From Hymenobacter rigui (GTDB lineage: Bacteria > Bacteroidota > Bacteroidia > Cytophagales > Hymenobacteraceae): 64,000 bases of DNA. The notes under the pieces were generated by a model that saw only the letters and a program-made list of their open reading frames with translations, was not told where the DNA came from and did no database searches. Position numbers and translations under genes: made by a program. This document shows, in pieces, positions 33,912 through 41,324 of this stretch (the first letter of the stretch is position 1; every line of letters begins with the position of its first letter). The stretch is from assembly GCF_003944715.1 (NCBI RefSeq), contig NZ_RWIT01000004.1, positions 371,918 through 435,917 on the forward strand, in the 5' to 3' direction.

Positions 33912-36863
33912 CTACTCAGGGGCCACCAAGATGCGTAGTACCGGAGCCAGCAACTCGCCAACAGGGTTCAGAGCCCGCACTACATACACGCCCGGTGGCA
34001 GGTGTTGCACGGGTAGCTCAGTAACACTTTGCAACTGCTGGTTGAGTACTCGCTGGCCCTGAGTATTCCGCAATTCCACCTGGGCTTGGGCAGGTACGGG
34101 CCGATTGGCAGTGAGCCGAACTACTGTACGGGCCGGTACAGGTGCGGCAGTGAGAGTGAGCAGGGCCGGGGCCGGAGGCACGGTTAGCACTCCTGAGTAG
34201 GTTATGGAACCATCGGTATCTTGCTGCCGCAGGCGGTAATATGCCACCCCAACCGGGGGCTGAGCATCCGTAAAACGATACTCGCCAGGACCGTGGGCTG
34301 GTAGGTTGGTCAGCGCCCGGAAAGTCGTGTCAGTATCTGCACGAACCTCTACCCTAAACTGTTGGTGACCGATTTCGGCGGCTGTTTGCCACTTGAGCAG
34401 CACTTTACTTCCCTGCCGGTGCCCCACAAACTGCACCAGCGTAACCGGGAGCGGCCGTATGTCGCGTTGCGGGATTACTGTAACTTCGGAGGCGGCGGAA
34501 AACTGCAGCACCAGTTGGTGGCGGCGGGCATCGTAGGTGGCTTGCTGCAGAGCTGCGCCTTGCACCGCAGCCGGCGGGCTGCTGAGAGGTATGCGTAGGG
34601 TAGTGGCCCGGCTCACGTAACCAGCCAGCTTGCCGTCGGGCAGGGTTGCCCAACTCAGGGTAGCCCGGTGAGTGGCGTTTAGCAGCGTATCGGGGCCGTA
34701 GCGTAGCAGGGTGCCTTGGTCCAGAAACATCTGTGCTGGCTGTCCTGCCGGGTTTAAGGACAGCAATGTCAGCGACGCATCGGCGGCAGTGGATTGGGGT
34801 AATCCGGGTACAGTAGTCAGGCTGGTGTCGGCCTGACTGAAGGCCAGGTCCTGAAAGCCGGAACCCGCTGTGTGCAGCCCTGTGGCCGCAGCAGTGGCAA
34901 AAGCCTTGGTGGCGGGAGGGATGGTGGTGGCCGGGCCGGGCCACAGCATTGTCAGGAAACGCGTGGCCGGTACGTTGGGTGAACTGACCAGTAAGGTAGT
35001 GTGGTCCTGGGTTGTGTTGTAAGTCAGCTCATGCGAATTAGTAGTCTGATTAAAAGTAGCAGCTGTGTCGGGGGAGGCTACAGTAGCCACCAAGCTCGCG
35101 CCCTGTCGGGTCCAGCTAGCTTGATGGCGACCAAAATCAGACGTGAATGTGCCCGTAGCCGCAGTGCCGCCCGCCAGGCCGTAACCGTGCAGCTGCCAAG
35201 TATAGGTGTGTGGTGTGAGGGCCTTGGCAGCATCAGCTAGTAGCACGTACTGGTTCCGCACCAGCAACGCCCGGCGAGTTATAGTAGCGCCTCGGTAGTT
35301 GGTCTGCACTTGCCCGTAAGCTAGTCCCGGCGTCGAGAATGCGCCTGACAGTGTGGCTGGGGCATCATTGGCAGCTCCGGCGGTGCCAATGGCCGGTCCG
35401 GCCCCGTCAACCAGTATCATATTATGGTGGGTGGCCTGACCCACTTCGGCGCGACGGTTATAGCTCAGATACCCTGCATCCAGGGCTAGCATCTGGCCTT
35501 GGGCATAGAGTATAAAGCTGCTCGCATCGGCTTGGCTATGGCCGCCGGAGTTATCCTGAGCTGCACCGGCCTTGCCGTAAAGATGAAAATAGGTGGCCAG
35601 TGAATCGGAGCCTGAGCGAAAAACGAGGTTGCCACTCTGCGGCAGAAAAACGAGGGCAGGTCGCTCGGGCTGGGTGGGAGTAGGTAGTGCTGCCAGGTAA
35701 GCGGCCCGCATATCCACGGTAGCGTCGCGGAGCTGGGACGTGAGTGAGTTGAGCTGGCCGGTGTTCAGACCTGAAAGAGCCAGTGGCAGCACGTAACGGC
35801 TGTGGCCAGTGAGAGCCAGTTCGGGCATGGCCATATCCACGTACGAATCCTCCAGAGCTGGTAAGCGGCCATCAGGCAGGCTAATAGCCGTAATCCACTC
35901 ATACAGCCGCTCGTAGCGTGGGTCAGTATACGGATTCGGGATGGTACGCGTGCTGCCGTTATAGGTGCAGCTGAACATGGCCCCAGGAGCAAACTGGCCC
36001 AGCGCCCGCACAAATGGCAGGCAGTTTAAAAACGCGTATTTGAAATAATAAGGCCCTTCGGCATATCCCGCCACCGCCTGCGGATCCGACTGACGCTGGG
36101 CATCCTGCCACAGCACGTTGTCGAGGTGAAACAGAGCCGTATTCTGCCAGTTGAGCGGCTGCTGGTTGGCGTCGGCGCTGGTAACGTGGTTTAGCACTAC
36201 GGCGGCCATTCCCAGGGCGGCGGCCGTCATCAGAGTATGATTGTTCTTAATCTGCCGGTAAAAGTAGATGCCAAAAAACGGTCGGTTTGATTCACGGTAC
36301 AGGTTGCCAGCAAAGGTCTGGAGCTGCTGGCGAGCCGTAGTCAGGGCAGTTTCGGGTACACCGGATCCGCGCAACAGGTCGTAGGCAATCAAGTAGTCAA
36401 TCAGCTCTTTGGAGCGCCACTGCCATTCAGTGTAGGTTGTTCCGCTGAAGGTGGCAAATGCCTCCACTGATGGATTCAGGGTTTCGAGCAGCTGCGTTAC
36501 TTGCTGCACCTGCGTTTGGCGCGTCAGTGGCGGCAAAGGGGCTAAGCTATCGGCTACGGGCTGTCGGTCTATCAATATCACGAAGGCCGCATTCTTGGCA
36601 AACGTGGCCCGAGCCCGACGGCCGCTTGCAGAGGTATTGTCGGTAGGTGGTACCCCTTGGGTGCCGGCCCATAGGCCCCGGTACAGGCCACGCGCCGTGG
36701 GCATACGCAGACTGGCTTGCACTTGAGGCAATTCGTTGATGGTAAGCAGCGTACGTGGGTAATCGGAGCGGGCATTGGCTGGCCACCAGGCCCCCGTTTG
36801 AGCCTGGCCGGAGGAGGCGCAAATGGTCAGGATCAATGCTGTCAGAAATGATAATGATTTCAA
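33912..36863 (-). CDS. T9SS-secreted heparinase II/III-family protein (polysaccharide lyase-like)
   Basis: Predicted secreted polysaccharide lyase. I place the start at the TTG at 36863, which gives a direct signal peptide (LKSLSFLTALILTICASSGQ, then AQ). The ATG at 36986 would add 41 residues and sits only five bases from a terminator stem, so it is less likely. An alpha/alpha-barrel region (residues about 30-420) is followed by the heparinase II/III beta-sandwich (GGHSQADASSFILYAQGQML, LALDAGYLSYNRRAEVGQAT, THHNMILVDG). Then come a fibronectin-like LPVTLVQFVGHRQGSKVLLK module and a T9SS type-A end (GVYVVRALNPVGE, LLAPVLRILVAPE). The substrate is unknown. Confidence 0.85.
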   Translation of the reverse strand: MKSLSFLTALILTICASSGQAQTGAWWPANARSDYPRTLLTINELPQVQASLRMPTARGLYRGLWAGTQGVPPTDNTSASGRRARATFAKNAAFVILIDRQPVADSLAPLPPLTRQTQVQQVTQLLETLNPSVEAFATFSGTTYTEWQWRSKELIDYLIAYDLLRGSGVPETALTTARQQLQTFAGNLYRESNRPFFGIYFYRQIKNNHTLMTAAALGMAAVVLNHVTSADANQQPLNWQNTALFHLDNVLWQDAQRQSDPQAVAGYAEGPYYFKYAFLNCLPFVRALGQFAPGAMFSCTYNGSTRTIPNPYTDPRYERLYEWITAISLPDGRLPALEDSYVDMAMPELALTGHSRYVLPLALSGLNTGQLNSLTSQLRDATVDMRAAYLAALPTPTQPERPALVFLPQSGNLVFRSGSDSLATYFHLYGKAGAAQDNSGGHSQADASSFILYAQGQMLALDAGYLSYNRRAEVGQATHHNMILVDGAGPAIGTAGAANDAPATLSGAFSTPGLAYGQVQTNYRGATITRRALLVRNQYVLLADAAKALTPHTYTWQLHGYGLAGGTAATGTFTSDFGRHQASWTRQGASLVATVASPDTAATFNQTTNSHELTYNTTQDHTTLLVSSPNVPATRFLTMLWPGPATTIPPATKAFATAAATGLHTAGSGFQDLAFSQADTSLTTVPGLPQSTAADASLTLLSLNPAGQPAQMFLDQGTLLRYGPDTLLNATHRATLSWATLPDGKLAGYVSRATTLRIPLSSPPAAVQGAALQQATYDARRHQLVLQFSAASEVTVIPQRDIRPLPVTLVQFVGHRQGSKVLLKWQTAAEIGHQQFRVEVRADTDTTFRALTNLPAHGPGEYRFTDAQPPVGVAYYRLRQQDTDGSITYSGVLTVPPAPALLTLTAAPVPARTVVRLTANRPVPAQAQVELRNTQGQRVLNQQLQSVTELPVQHLPPGVYVVRALNPVGELLAPVLRILVAPE

Positions 36864-36990
36864 AACGTTTATCGGTATTGTGTAAATTATGTTACCCGGC
36901 CTTCGATTGGCCCGGTTGGATAATTTCCGATAACGCAAAAGAGTTTCCAGTTTAGAAAAAACCCTTTTCAGCTCGATTAAGCCCATAAAT

Positions 36991-37029
36991 AGACAAGCCG
37001 CCCTGTTCCAAAAACAGGACGGCTTGTCT
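36991..37029. terminator. Strong intrinsic terminator after the deaminase gene
   Basis: AGACAAGCCGCCCTGTT (36991-37007) pairs with AACAGGACGGCTTGTCT (37013-37029) with one G-T type position. It separates the guanine deaminase gene from the heparinase-like gene downstream on the same strand. Confidence 0.9.
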
Positions 37030-37069
37030 AAAATCTAGATAGGTTACGGGGTGCTTGTCTGGGAAATAT

Positions 37070-37546
37070 TTAATAGTCCGTACGACCAGCCTGCTGCTCC
37101 CAGGCCCGGAAACCGGCCAGTGCTTCATCACGCATCAACTCTGTCATGGGAATGTGGCGCTCCGTCAGCGGTTTATCCAGCTCATCATAAATGAACTGGT
37201 CATCGAAGCCAATGGCGGCGGCGTCCTGCTTGGTGTTACCATAGAACACGCGGCGTGGCCGGGCCCAATAAATAGCACCCAGGCACATGGGGCAGGGCTC
37301 ACAGCTGGTATACAGGTCACAGTCATCCAACTGGAACGTACCCAGCGTGGCGCAAGCCTTCCGGATGGCATCCACCTCGGCGTGGCAGGTGGGGTCGTTG
37401 GTACTGGTTACCTGGTTGAAGCCCCGGGCAATAATCTGCCCGTTTTTAACTATCACAGCACCAAATGGGCCACCGTGGCCGGCCTGCATCTTTTCAATGG
37501 AGAGGCGAATAGCCTCACGCATAAATTCCGGATTAGGAGTATCCAT
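37070..37546 (-). CDS. guaD: Guanine deaminase-like nucleoside deaminase
   Basis: Zinc-dependent cytidine-deaminase-fold enzyme; the wording closely follows Bacillus-type GuaD, which turns guanine into xanthine. 158 residues from the ATG at 37546 (MDTPNPEFMREAIRLSIEKM). The zinc site is HAE in DPTCHAEVDAIRKAC and PCxxC in LYTSCEPCPMCLGAIYWARP; FDDQFIYDELDKPLTERHIP and a C-terminal GRTDY match the domain-swapped end of GuaD. The next gene upstream, at 37910, points the opposite way. Confidence 0.88.
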   Translation of the reverse strand: MDTPNPEFMREAIRLSIEKMQAGHGGPFGAVIVKNGQIIARGFNQVTSTNDPTCHAEVDAIRKACATLGTFQLDDCDLYTSCEPCPMCLGAIYWARPRRVFYGNTKQDAAAIGFDDQFIYDELDKPLTERHIPMTELMRDEALAGFRAWEQQAGRTDY

Positions 37547-37909
37547 GGGAAAGGGGGTAAGCAAACGAAAATTCCGGCCGGGCCGAAAGCAAAAGCAAAG
37601 TAACTGCGCAAAATACACTACCCGCGCGTTTTATTCCAGCATGTGGCTCATAGCCGGACGGCTACAGCAGCAAACCAGCATCTTTTTTTGCAGCAAGGTG
37701 CAACCTTTCGGTGTCCGGTCCGACTCTATATTGTGTAGACACTATAGAGGCTGTCTTCCGATAAACCCGGCACTGCTAGCTGATTTTTTTGGCTTGATAG
37801 TTGCAAGTGGATTTTCGAAAGAATAGTTTTTTAGGTGTTTTGGTTGTGGAAAAGGGGCGGGCCAGTGGTCCGCCTTTTTTTATTGCCTGACAGGTAGCTA
37901 TTTGCTGCA
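37547..37909 (+). other. 363-base divergent gap with a possible small RNA or leader
   Basis: No protein-coding gene is seen between the deaminase (minus) and the L,D-transpeptidase-like gene (plus). A plus-strand terminator lies at 37856-37881, yet no plus-strand gene precedes it. A weak promoter-like box TATATTGT is at about 37728-37735. Together these suggest a short plus-strand transcript of about 140 bases, or an attenuated leader of the downstream gene. No known RNA family was recognised. Confidence 0.4.
37856..37881 (+). terminator. Intrinsic terminator 29 bases before a start codon
   Basis: GGCGGGCC (37856-37863), loop AGT, GGTCCGCC (37867-37874), then seven T (37875-37881). Stem of 8 bp with one G-T pair. 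A canonical plus-strand terminator placed just upstream of the ATG at 37910. Confidence 0.82.
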
Positions 37910-38485
37910 ATGAATCTTCGAATACCAATAGCTGCCGTATGCCTCCTGGCTATTTTGCTCGTTGTGGGGTGCAAAGCCCGGCACGCGCCGGAAGCTGCAG
38001 TGCCTGTGGAGCAGTACGTTATAAAACTCGTTTCGTACACCCGGCCGGGGTTTAATCAACGCATCGGTTTTTACCTGGATCTGAGTCGTCCATCAGGGCA
38101 AAAGCGGTTTTTTGTGTTGGACCTGCGTCGGCGGAAAGTGCTGGCGGCCGGGTTATGCTGCAGCGGACGCACTACGGCACTGGGGCAGGTTATCTACTCA
38201 AACACACCCGACTCCAACTGCAGCTCCAGGGGCCTGGCGAAAGTATCATACGCCTACACCGGTCAGTTCGGGGGGGCATACAAGCTGGTAGGACTTCATA
38301 ATACCAATAGCCAGATATTCAAGCGGTTTATTGTGCTCCACGCACATAAGTGTGTACCCGCACAGCCGCAGGTTTTGCCCATATGCCGCAGCCAGGGGTG
38401 TCCTACAGTTAACCCAGCGTTTCTACGCACACTCAGCGGGTACATTGACAAAAGCCGGCAGCCCATCCTGCTGTATACGCAATAA
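37910..38485 (+). CDS. L,D-transpeptidase-like (YkuD_2 family) lipoprotein
   Basis: 191 residues with a lipoprotein signal (MNLRIPIAAVCLLAILLVVG, then CKA). The mature part matches the murein L,D-transpeptidase catalytic family common in Bacteroidota: KRFFVLDLRRRKVLAAGL, VIYSNTPDSNCSSRGLAKV, GAYKLVGLHN, then FIVLHAHKC and ICRSQGCPTVNP, where the last Cys is the expected nucleophile (residue about 165). The usual HGAxYV stretch reads HAHKCVP, so activity needs testing. Its role would be peptidoglycan cross-linking or editing at the envelope. Lower GC than its neighbours. Confidence 0.8.
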   Translation: MNLRIPIAAVCLLAILLVVGCKARHAPEAAVPVEQYVIKLVSYTRPGFNQRIGFYLDLSRPSGQKRFFVLDLRRRKVLAAGLCCSGRTTALGQVIYSNTPDSNCSSRGLAKVSYAYTGQFGGAYKLVGLHNTNSQIFKRFIVLHAHKCVPAQPQVLPICRSQGCPTVNPAFLRTLSGYIDKSRQPILLYTQ

Positions 38486-38505
38486 GGGCTGCCAGCCGGC
38501 CGGAT

Positions 38506-38892
38506 TTATATAACTACCCGCAACTCGTACGTTTCACTCGATGCGGCCCCGGAGGCATTTGTTCGGAAAGCGCCCACGCGGCTGGGGCCATACCCCAGGT
38601 TTACCTTCACCCACTCGTCGCGCACGGGCAGCTGTTGGAGCACTTGCTCACGTAGCCGAGCCAGGTCGTCGCGCAGATTCTGCAGGTTCTGGAAGGCTTC
38701 TTCGGTGTGTTGCGGGTAGCTGCCGGTGGAAGGGCGCTGGTCGAAAGCCGTAGTTGAATCCGGCGCGGTATGCGTGGCAGCAGTGGCCGCAATTTCAGCG
38801 TGCGACAACTCTTTTTCGGCCTCCAGATAGGCCTGTAACGTTTCTTCGAGCGATTGCAAGCTGGGGTCAAGGTAGTCGAGGTTGCTGGCCAT
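38506..38892 (-). CDS. Hypothetical helical protein
   Basis: 128 residues from the ATG at 38892 (MASNLDYLDPSLQSLEETLQ). Predicted coiled-coil-like N-terminal half (YLEAEKELSHAEIAATAATH), a second helix (EEAFQNLQNLRDDLARLREQ) and a C-terminal segment VKVNLGYGPSRVGAFRTNAS. No signal peptide and no family recognised. It follows the DUF2256 gene on the same strand by 65 bases and converges with the L,D-transpeptidase-like gene. Confidence 0.7.
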   Translation of the reverse strand: MASNLDYLDPSLQSLEETLQAYLEAEKELSHAEIAATAATHTAPDSTTAFDQRPSTGSYPQHTEEAFQNLQNLRDDLARLREQVLQQLPVRDEWVKVNLGYGPSRVGAFRTNASGAASSETYELRVVI

Positions 38893-38957
38893 GAGCGTAG
38901 GAAACTTATTAAGGAGATGCTTCGCAGAACGCAAAACGGAGGCAGAAGGATGCGGAT

Positions 38958-39125
38958 TCAGGAGGATGGTACCAGTTTGGGCTTGTTGCGCTGGCACTTC
39001 TCGCCACAGTATTTTACCTCATCCCAGCAGTTGCGCCACTTCTTGCGGTACTCAAATGGCCGCCCGCAGGTAAGGCAGATTTTGGTGGGCAGATGGCCTT
39101 TGACGAGGCGGTTGGGCAGGCTCAT
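38958..39125 (-). CDS. DUF2256 zinc-finger-like micro-protein
   Basis: A 55-residue gene easily missed by length cut-offs. It begins MSLPNRLVKGHLPTKICLTC and continues GRPFEYRKKWRNCWDEVKYC, then GEKCQRNKPK. This matches the DUF2256 consensus, in which two CxxC-like Cys pairs probably bind zinc (here CLTC, and C at VKYCGEKC). The Lys/Arg/Trp core is fully kept. Function is unknown; DUF2256 is widespread. It starts 93 bases before the divergent methyltransferase start. Confidence 0.88.
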   Translation of the reverse strand: MSLPNRLVKGHLPTKICLTCGRPFEYRKKWRNCWDEVKYCGEKCQRNKPKLVPSS

Positions 39126-39206
39126 AAATCAAAAAAGAAGGCGGGTACTGAATAACCCCATCCGGGCCGCGGAGGTTACAAACTGTGCCGGGTCGGCGGG
39201 CGGCCG

Positions 39207-39214
39207 TATCTTTG
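39207..39214 (+). promoter_or_regulatory. -7 promoter box TATCTTTG, nearly leaderless
   Basis: An exact TAnnTTTG box ending only four bases before the ATG at 39219. Transcription would start at or within a few bases of the start codon, implying a leaderless or near-leaderless mRNA. No TTTG -33 box is evident. Confidence 0.55.
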
Positions 39215-39218
39215 TGCC

Positions 39219-39953
39219 ATGTCAAATTCTGTTTCCGTTGCGCCCGATGCCCTGGGCCAGGCCCTGCTGGCCTACCAGCGCGGCCATCTGAGTGCCACGC
39301 TGGCCGTGCATAGCTCCGTAGCCGACGAGGAAGTGCTGCCCGCCGCCTACTTTTTTCGCTCCCTCTGGGAGATGCCCGAAATGGAGCGTACCGCGCTGGA
39401 AGAGTGCCGGGGCCGGGTGCTCGATTTAGGGGCCGGGGCTGGCTGCCATGCCCTGGAGCTGCAACAGCGCGGCTTCCGGGTGAAGGCCGTGGATATTTCA
39501 CCCGGGGCCGTGGAAGTGATGCAGGAGCGGGGTGTCCAGGAAGTAGCCTGTCACGACATCTTCGACCCGGCCCTGGCCGCTGGGGAAAAGTTTGATACCA
39601 TTCTGATGCTGATGAACGGGGTGGGTCTCACGGGCACCCTGGCCGGACTGGAGCGGTTTCTGGAGCACGCCAAGAGCCTGCTGGTCCCCGGCGGCCAGAT
39701 TCTGGCTACCTCCTCCGACATCAGCTACCTCTACGAGGATGAGGATGGCGCCTTGGTGTTTGATCTGAATGCGCCCTATTACGGGGAGGTAGAATACACT
39801 ATGCAGTTTGCCCACCAGACCGGCGCGGCCTTCCACTGGATTTTCACTGACCCCGCGCTGCTCCAGGACTACGCCGAAGCCGCCGGCTACACCGTAGAGT
39901 TTCTGGAAGAAGACGACCAGCAGCAATACCTCGTGCGCCTCACGCTGGCGTAG
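39219..39953 (+). CDS. Class I SAM-dependent methyltransferase
   Basis: 244 residues with the Rossmann methyltransferase core: motif I RVLDLGAGAGCHALELQQ (about 67-84), KAVDISPGAVEVMQERG (acidic residue after beta-2), FDTILMLMNGVGLTGTLAGL and LLVPGGQILATSSD. Substrate not identifiable; the long C-terminal part with ISYLYEDEDGALVFDLNAPY suggests a small-molecule or quinone-type methyltransferase fold, with no firmer call. A TATCTTTG box lies directly before the start. The thioesterase gene follows 60 bases later on the same strand. Confidence 0.9.
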   Translation: MSNSVSVAPDALGQALLAYQRGHLSATLAVHSSVADEEVLPAAYFFRSLWEMPEMERTALEECRGRVLDLGAGAGCHALELQQRGFRVKAVDISPGAVEVMQERGVQEVACHDIFDPALAAGEKFDTILMLMNGVGLTGTLAGLERFLEHAKSLLVPGGQILATSSDISYLYEDEDGALVFDLNAPYYGEVEYTMQFAHQTGAAFHWIFTDPALLQDYAEAAGYTVEFLEEDDQQQYLVRLTLA

Positions 39954-40013
39954 CCACTGCGCTAAACAAGGTTTCACTCCGGCAGTTATCCGACTTCCTA
40001 ATCTTCTTTTTCT

Positions 40014-40463
40014 ATGCCCGGATTCGAAAGAACCTACACTGTGCGCTGGGCCGATATGGACCCGAACGGCCACATGCGTCACTCTGCCTACACCGATTAC
40101 GCCGCTCAGCACCGCATCGAGTATCTGTCGGAGCACGGCTTTACGTTGCCGTTTTTCGCCAAAACAGGCCTTGGGCCCATTCTCTTCCGCGAGGATACCC
40201 GCTTTCTGAAAGAGCTGCACATCAACGAGCAGCTACGCGTGACCGGGGAGCTGTCGGGGCTTAGCGAGGATGGTTCCCGCTGGAATATCATCCACACCCT
40301 TTACAAACCCGACGGCCGCCCGGCCGCCACGGTGGCCGTGGAAGGGGCATGGCTGGATTTGCGCGCCCGCAAACTCACCGTGCCGCCCGCCGAAATAGCC
40401 GCTCTGATGCGCGACCTGCCGCGCCACGCTTCGTACCAGGATATCATCCGGGAGACACGATAA
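40014..40463 (+). CDS. Acyl-CoA thioesterase, 4HBT hotdog fold
   Basis: 149 residues. The start MPGFERTYTVRWADMDPNGH contains the Asp of the 4HBT active site (DMDPNGHMRHSAYTDYAAQH), the pattern of FatA/YbgC-like thioesterases. Substrate range unknown. Co-directional with the methyltransferase and followed by an intrinsic terminator. Confidence 0.9.
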   Translation: MPGFERTYTVRWADMDPNGHMRHSAYTDYAAQHRIEYLSEHGFTLPFFAKTGLGPILFREDTRFLKELHINEQLRVTGELSGLSEDGSRWNIIHTLYKPDGRPAATVAVEGAWLDLRARKLTVPPAEIAALMRDLPRHASYQDIIRETR

Positions 40464-40486
40464 ATCAGCGAAGAACTGCAACGGAG

Positions 40487-40521
40487 CAAAGCCCTGGCAT
40501 CATCATGACGCCGGGGCTTTG
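40487..40521. terminator. Bidirectional intrinsic terminator
   Basis: CAAAGCCCTGGC (40487-40498) pairs with GCCGGGGCTTTG (40510-40521) with one wobble, between the convergent thioesterase and DinB genes. Confidence 0.82.
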
Positions 40522-40526
40522 TCTTG

Positions 40527-41072
40527 TTACTTGTTCTCCCTGACCTTCTGCGCAATGCGCTCTACCTGTTTCTGGTGGTGCAGCACGTGGTCAATCATAA
40601 AATCCAGGGTCTGATAGATGGTGAGCATGCCGGAGCGGGGGTGCTTGAAGATAGACCGGTTGAGCAGGTTGCTCGGATACTCGTTCAGGAGGCGCTCCAG
40701 ACGACGGCGCACCGCGGCCCATTCGGCCTGCAGCTCGGGCAGCGGTGGCAGCTCGGTGGGCGTCAGTTTCTCCAGATAGGAGGGGGCCTTGAAGCGCGTG
40801 AAGGGTAGCCGCAGCAACACCCGCAACAGCCGCGACTTCAGAAACGCCCCGAACCCTGATTTCTCCAGCGACTCGGTCTGGAGCAGCTTTTTCTCCATGT
40901 ATTGCCCAATGCCGGTTTCCGACACCACCAGGTGCTGCACCACCTGCGCCGCCGACCACTGACCCGGCCCCGGCTGCTGGGTAGCCCGGGGGCCGAGAGC
41001 TGCTACGGTATCCAGCAGGTGGGTGGTGGCCAGTTCGAGTTGTTCGAAGCGAAGATGCAGCCGGTGATTCAT
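40527..41072 (-). CDS. DinB-family protein
   Basis: 181 residues, DinB_2-like four-helix fold: MNHRLHLRFEQLELATTHLL, QWSAAQVVQHLVVSETGIGQ with the first metal His, and FMIDHVLHHQKQVERIAQK with the second His cluster near the C terminus. Members are metal-dependent thiol transferases or hydrolases; the substrate is not known. It is a second DinB-fold protein in the window besides 11666-12208, but the two are not close in sequence. Divergent from the M36 protease across an AT-rich region. Confidence 0.85.
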   Translation of the reverse strand: MNHRLHLRFEQLELATTHLLDTVAALGPRATQQPGPGQWSAAQVVQHLVVSETGIGQYMEKKLLQTESLEKSGFGAFLKSRLLRVLLRLPFTRFKAPSYLEKLTPTELPPLPELQAEWAAVRRRLERLLNEYPSNLLNRSIFKHPRSGMLTIYQTLDFMIDHVLHHQKQVERIAQKVRENK

Positions 41073-41239
41073 GTGCGGGCAGGATGGGTTGGGGCAAAAG
41101 ATACGGAAAATGAGCTGCCGGGTGGCTAACCAGGGGCATTCCTGCCATCTGCGCTCTATGTACGCCGCCGCTTATCGGGGCCAATTGCCAGCGCAACATC
41201 CATACCCGGAAAATAATTGGGGCTGTTCTTTTCAGAGTG

Positions 41240-41290
41240 TACTATTATAATAATTATTATAATTAAATATATATTTATATCGATATATTA
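41240..41290. other. AT-rich promoter island before the M36 protease
   Basis: Only 3 of 51 bases are G or C (runs such as ATTATAATAATTATTATAAT). Includes the self-complementary TATAATAATTATTATA. Located 35 bases before the ATG of the secreted protease. Likely a flexible or protein-bound promoter region; no standard box can be picked with confidence. Confidence 0.65.
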
Positions 41291-41324
41291 GGTAAGTGCT
41301 TTGTTCCACTTCACCTCACCTCAT

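Noticed and set aside
33805..34062. 85-codon plus-strand frame overlapping the end of the heparinase-like gene
   Set aside because: Mostly antisense to the T9SS sorting domain and Cys/Thr/Ser-rich; no promoter or homology pattern.
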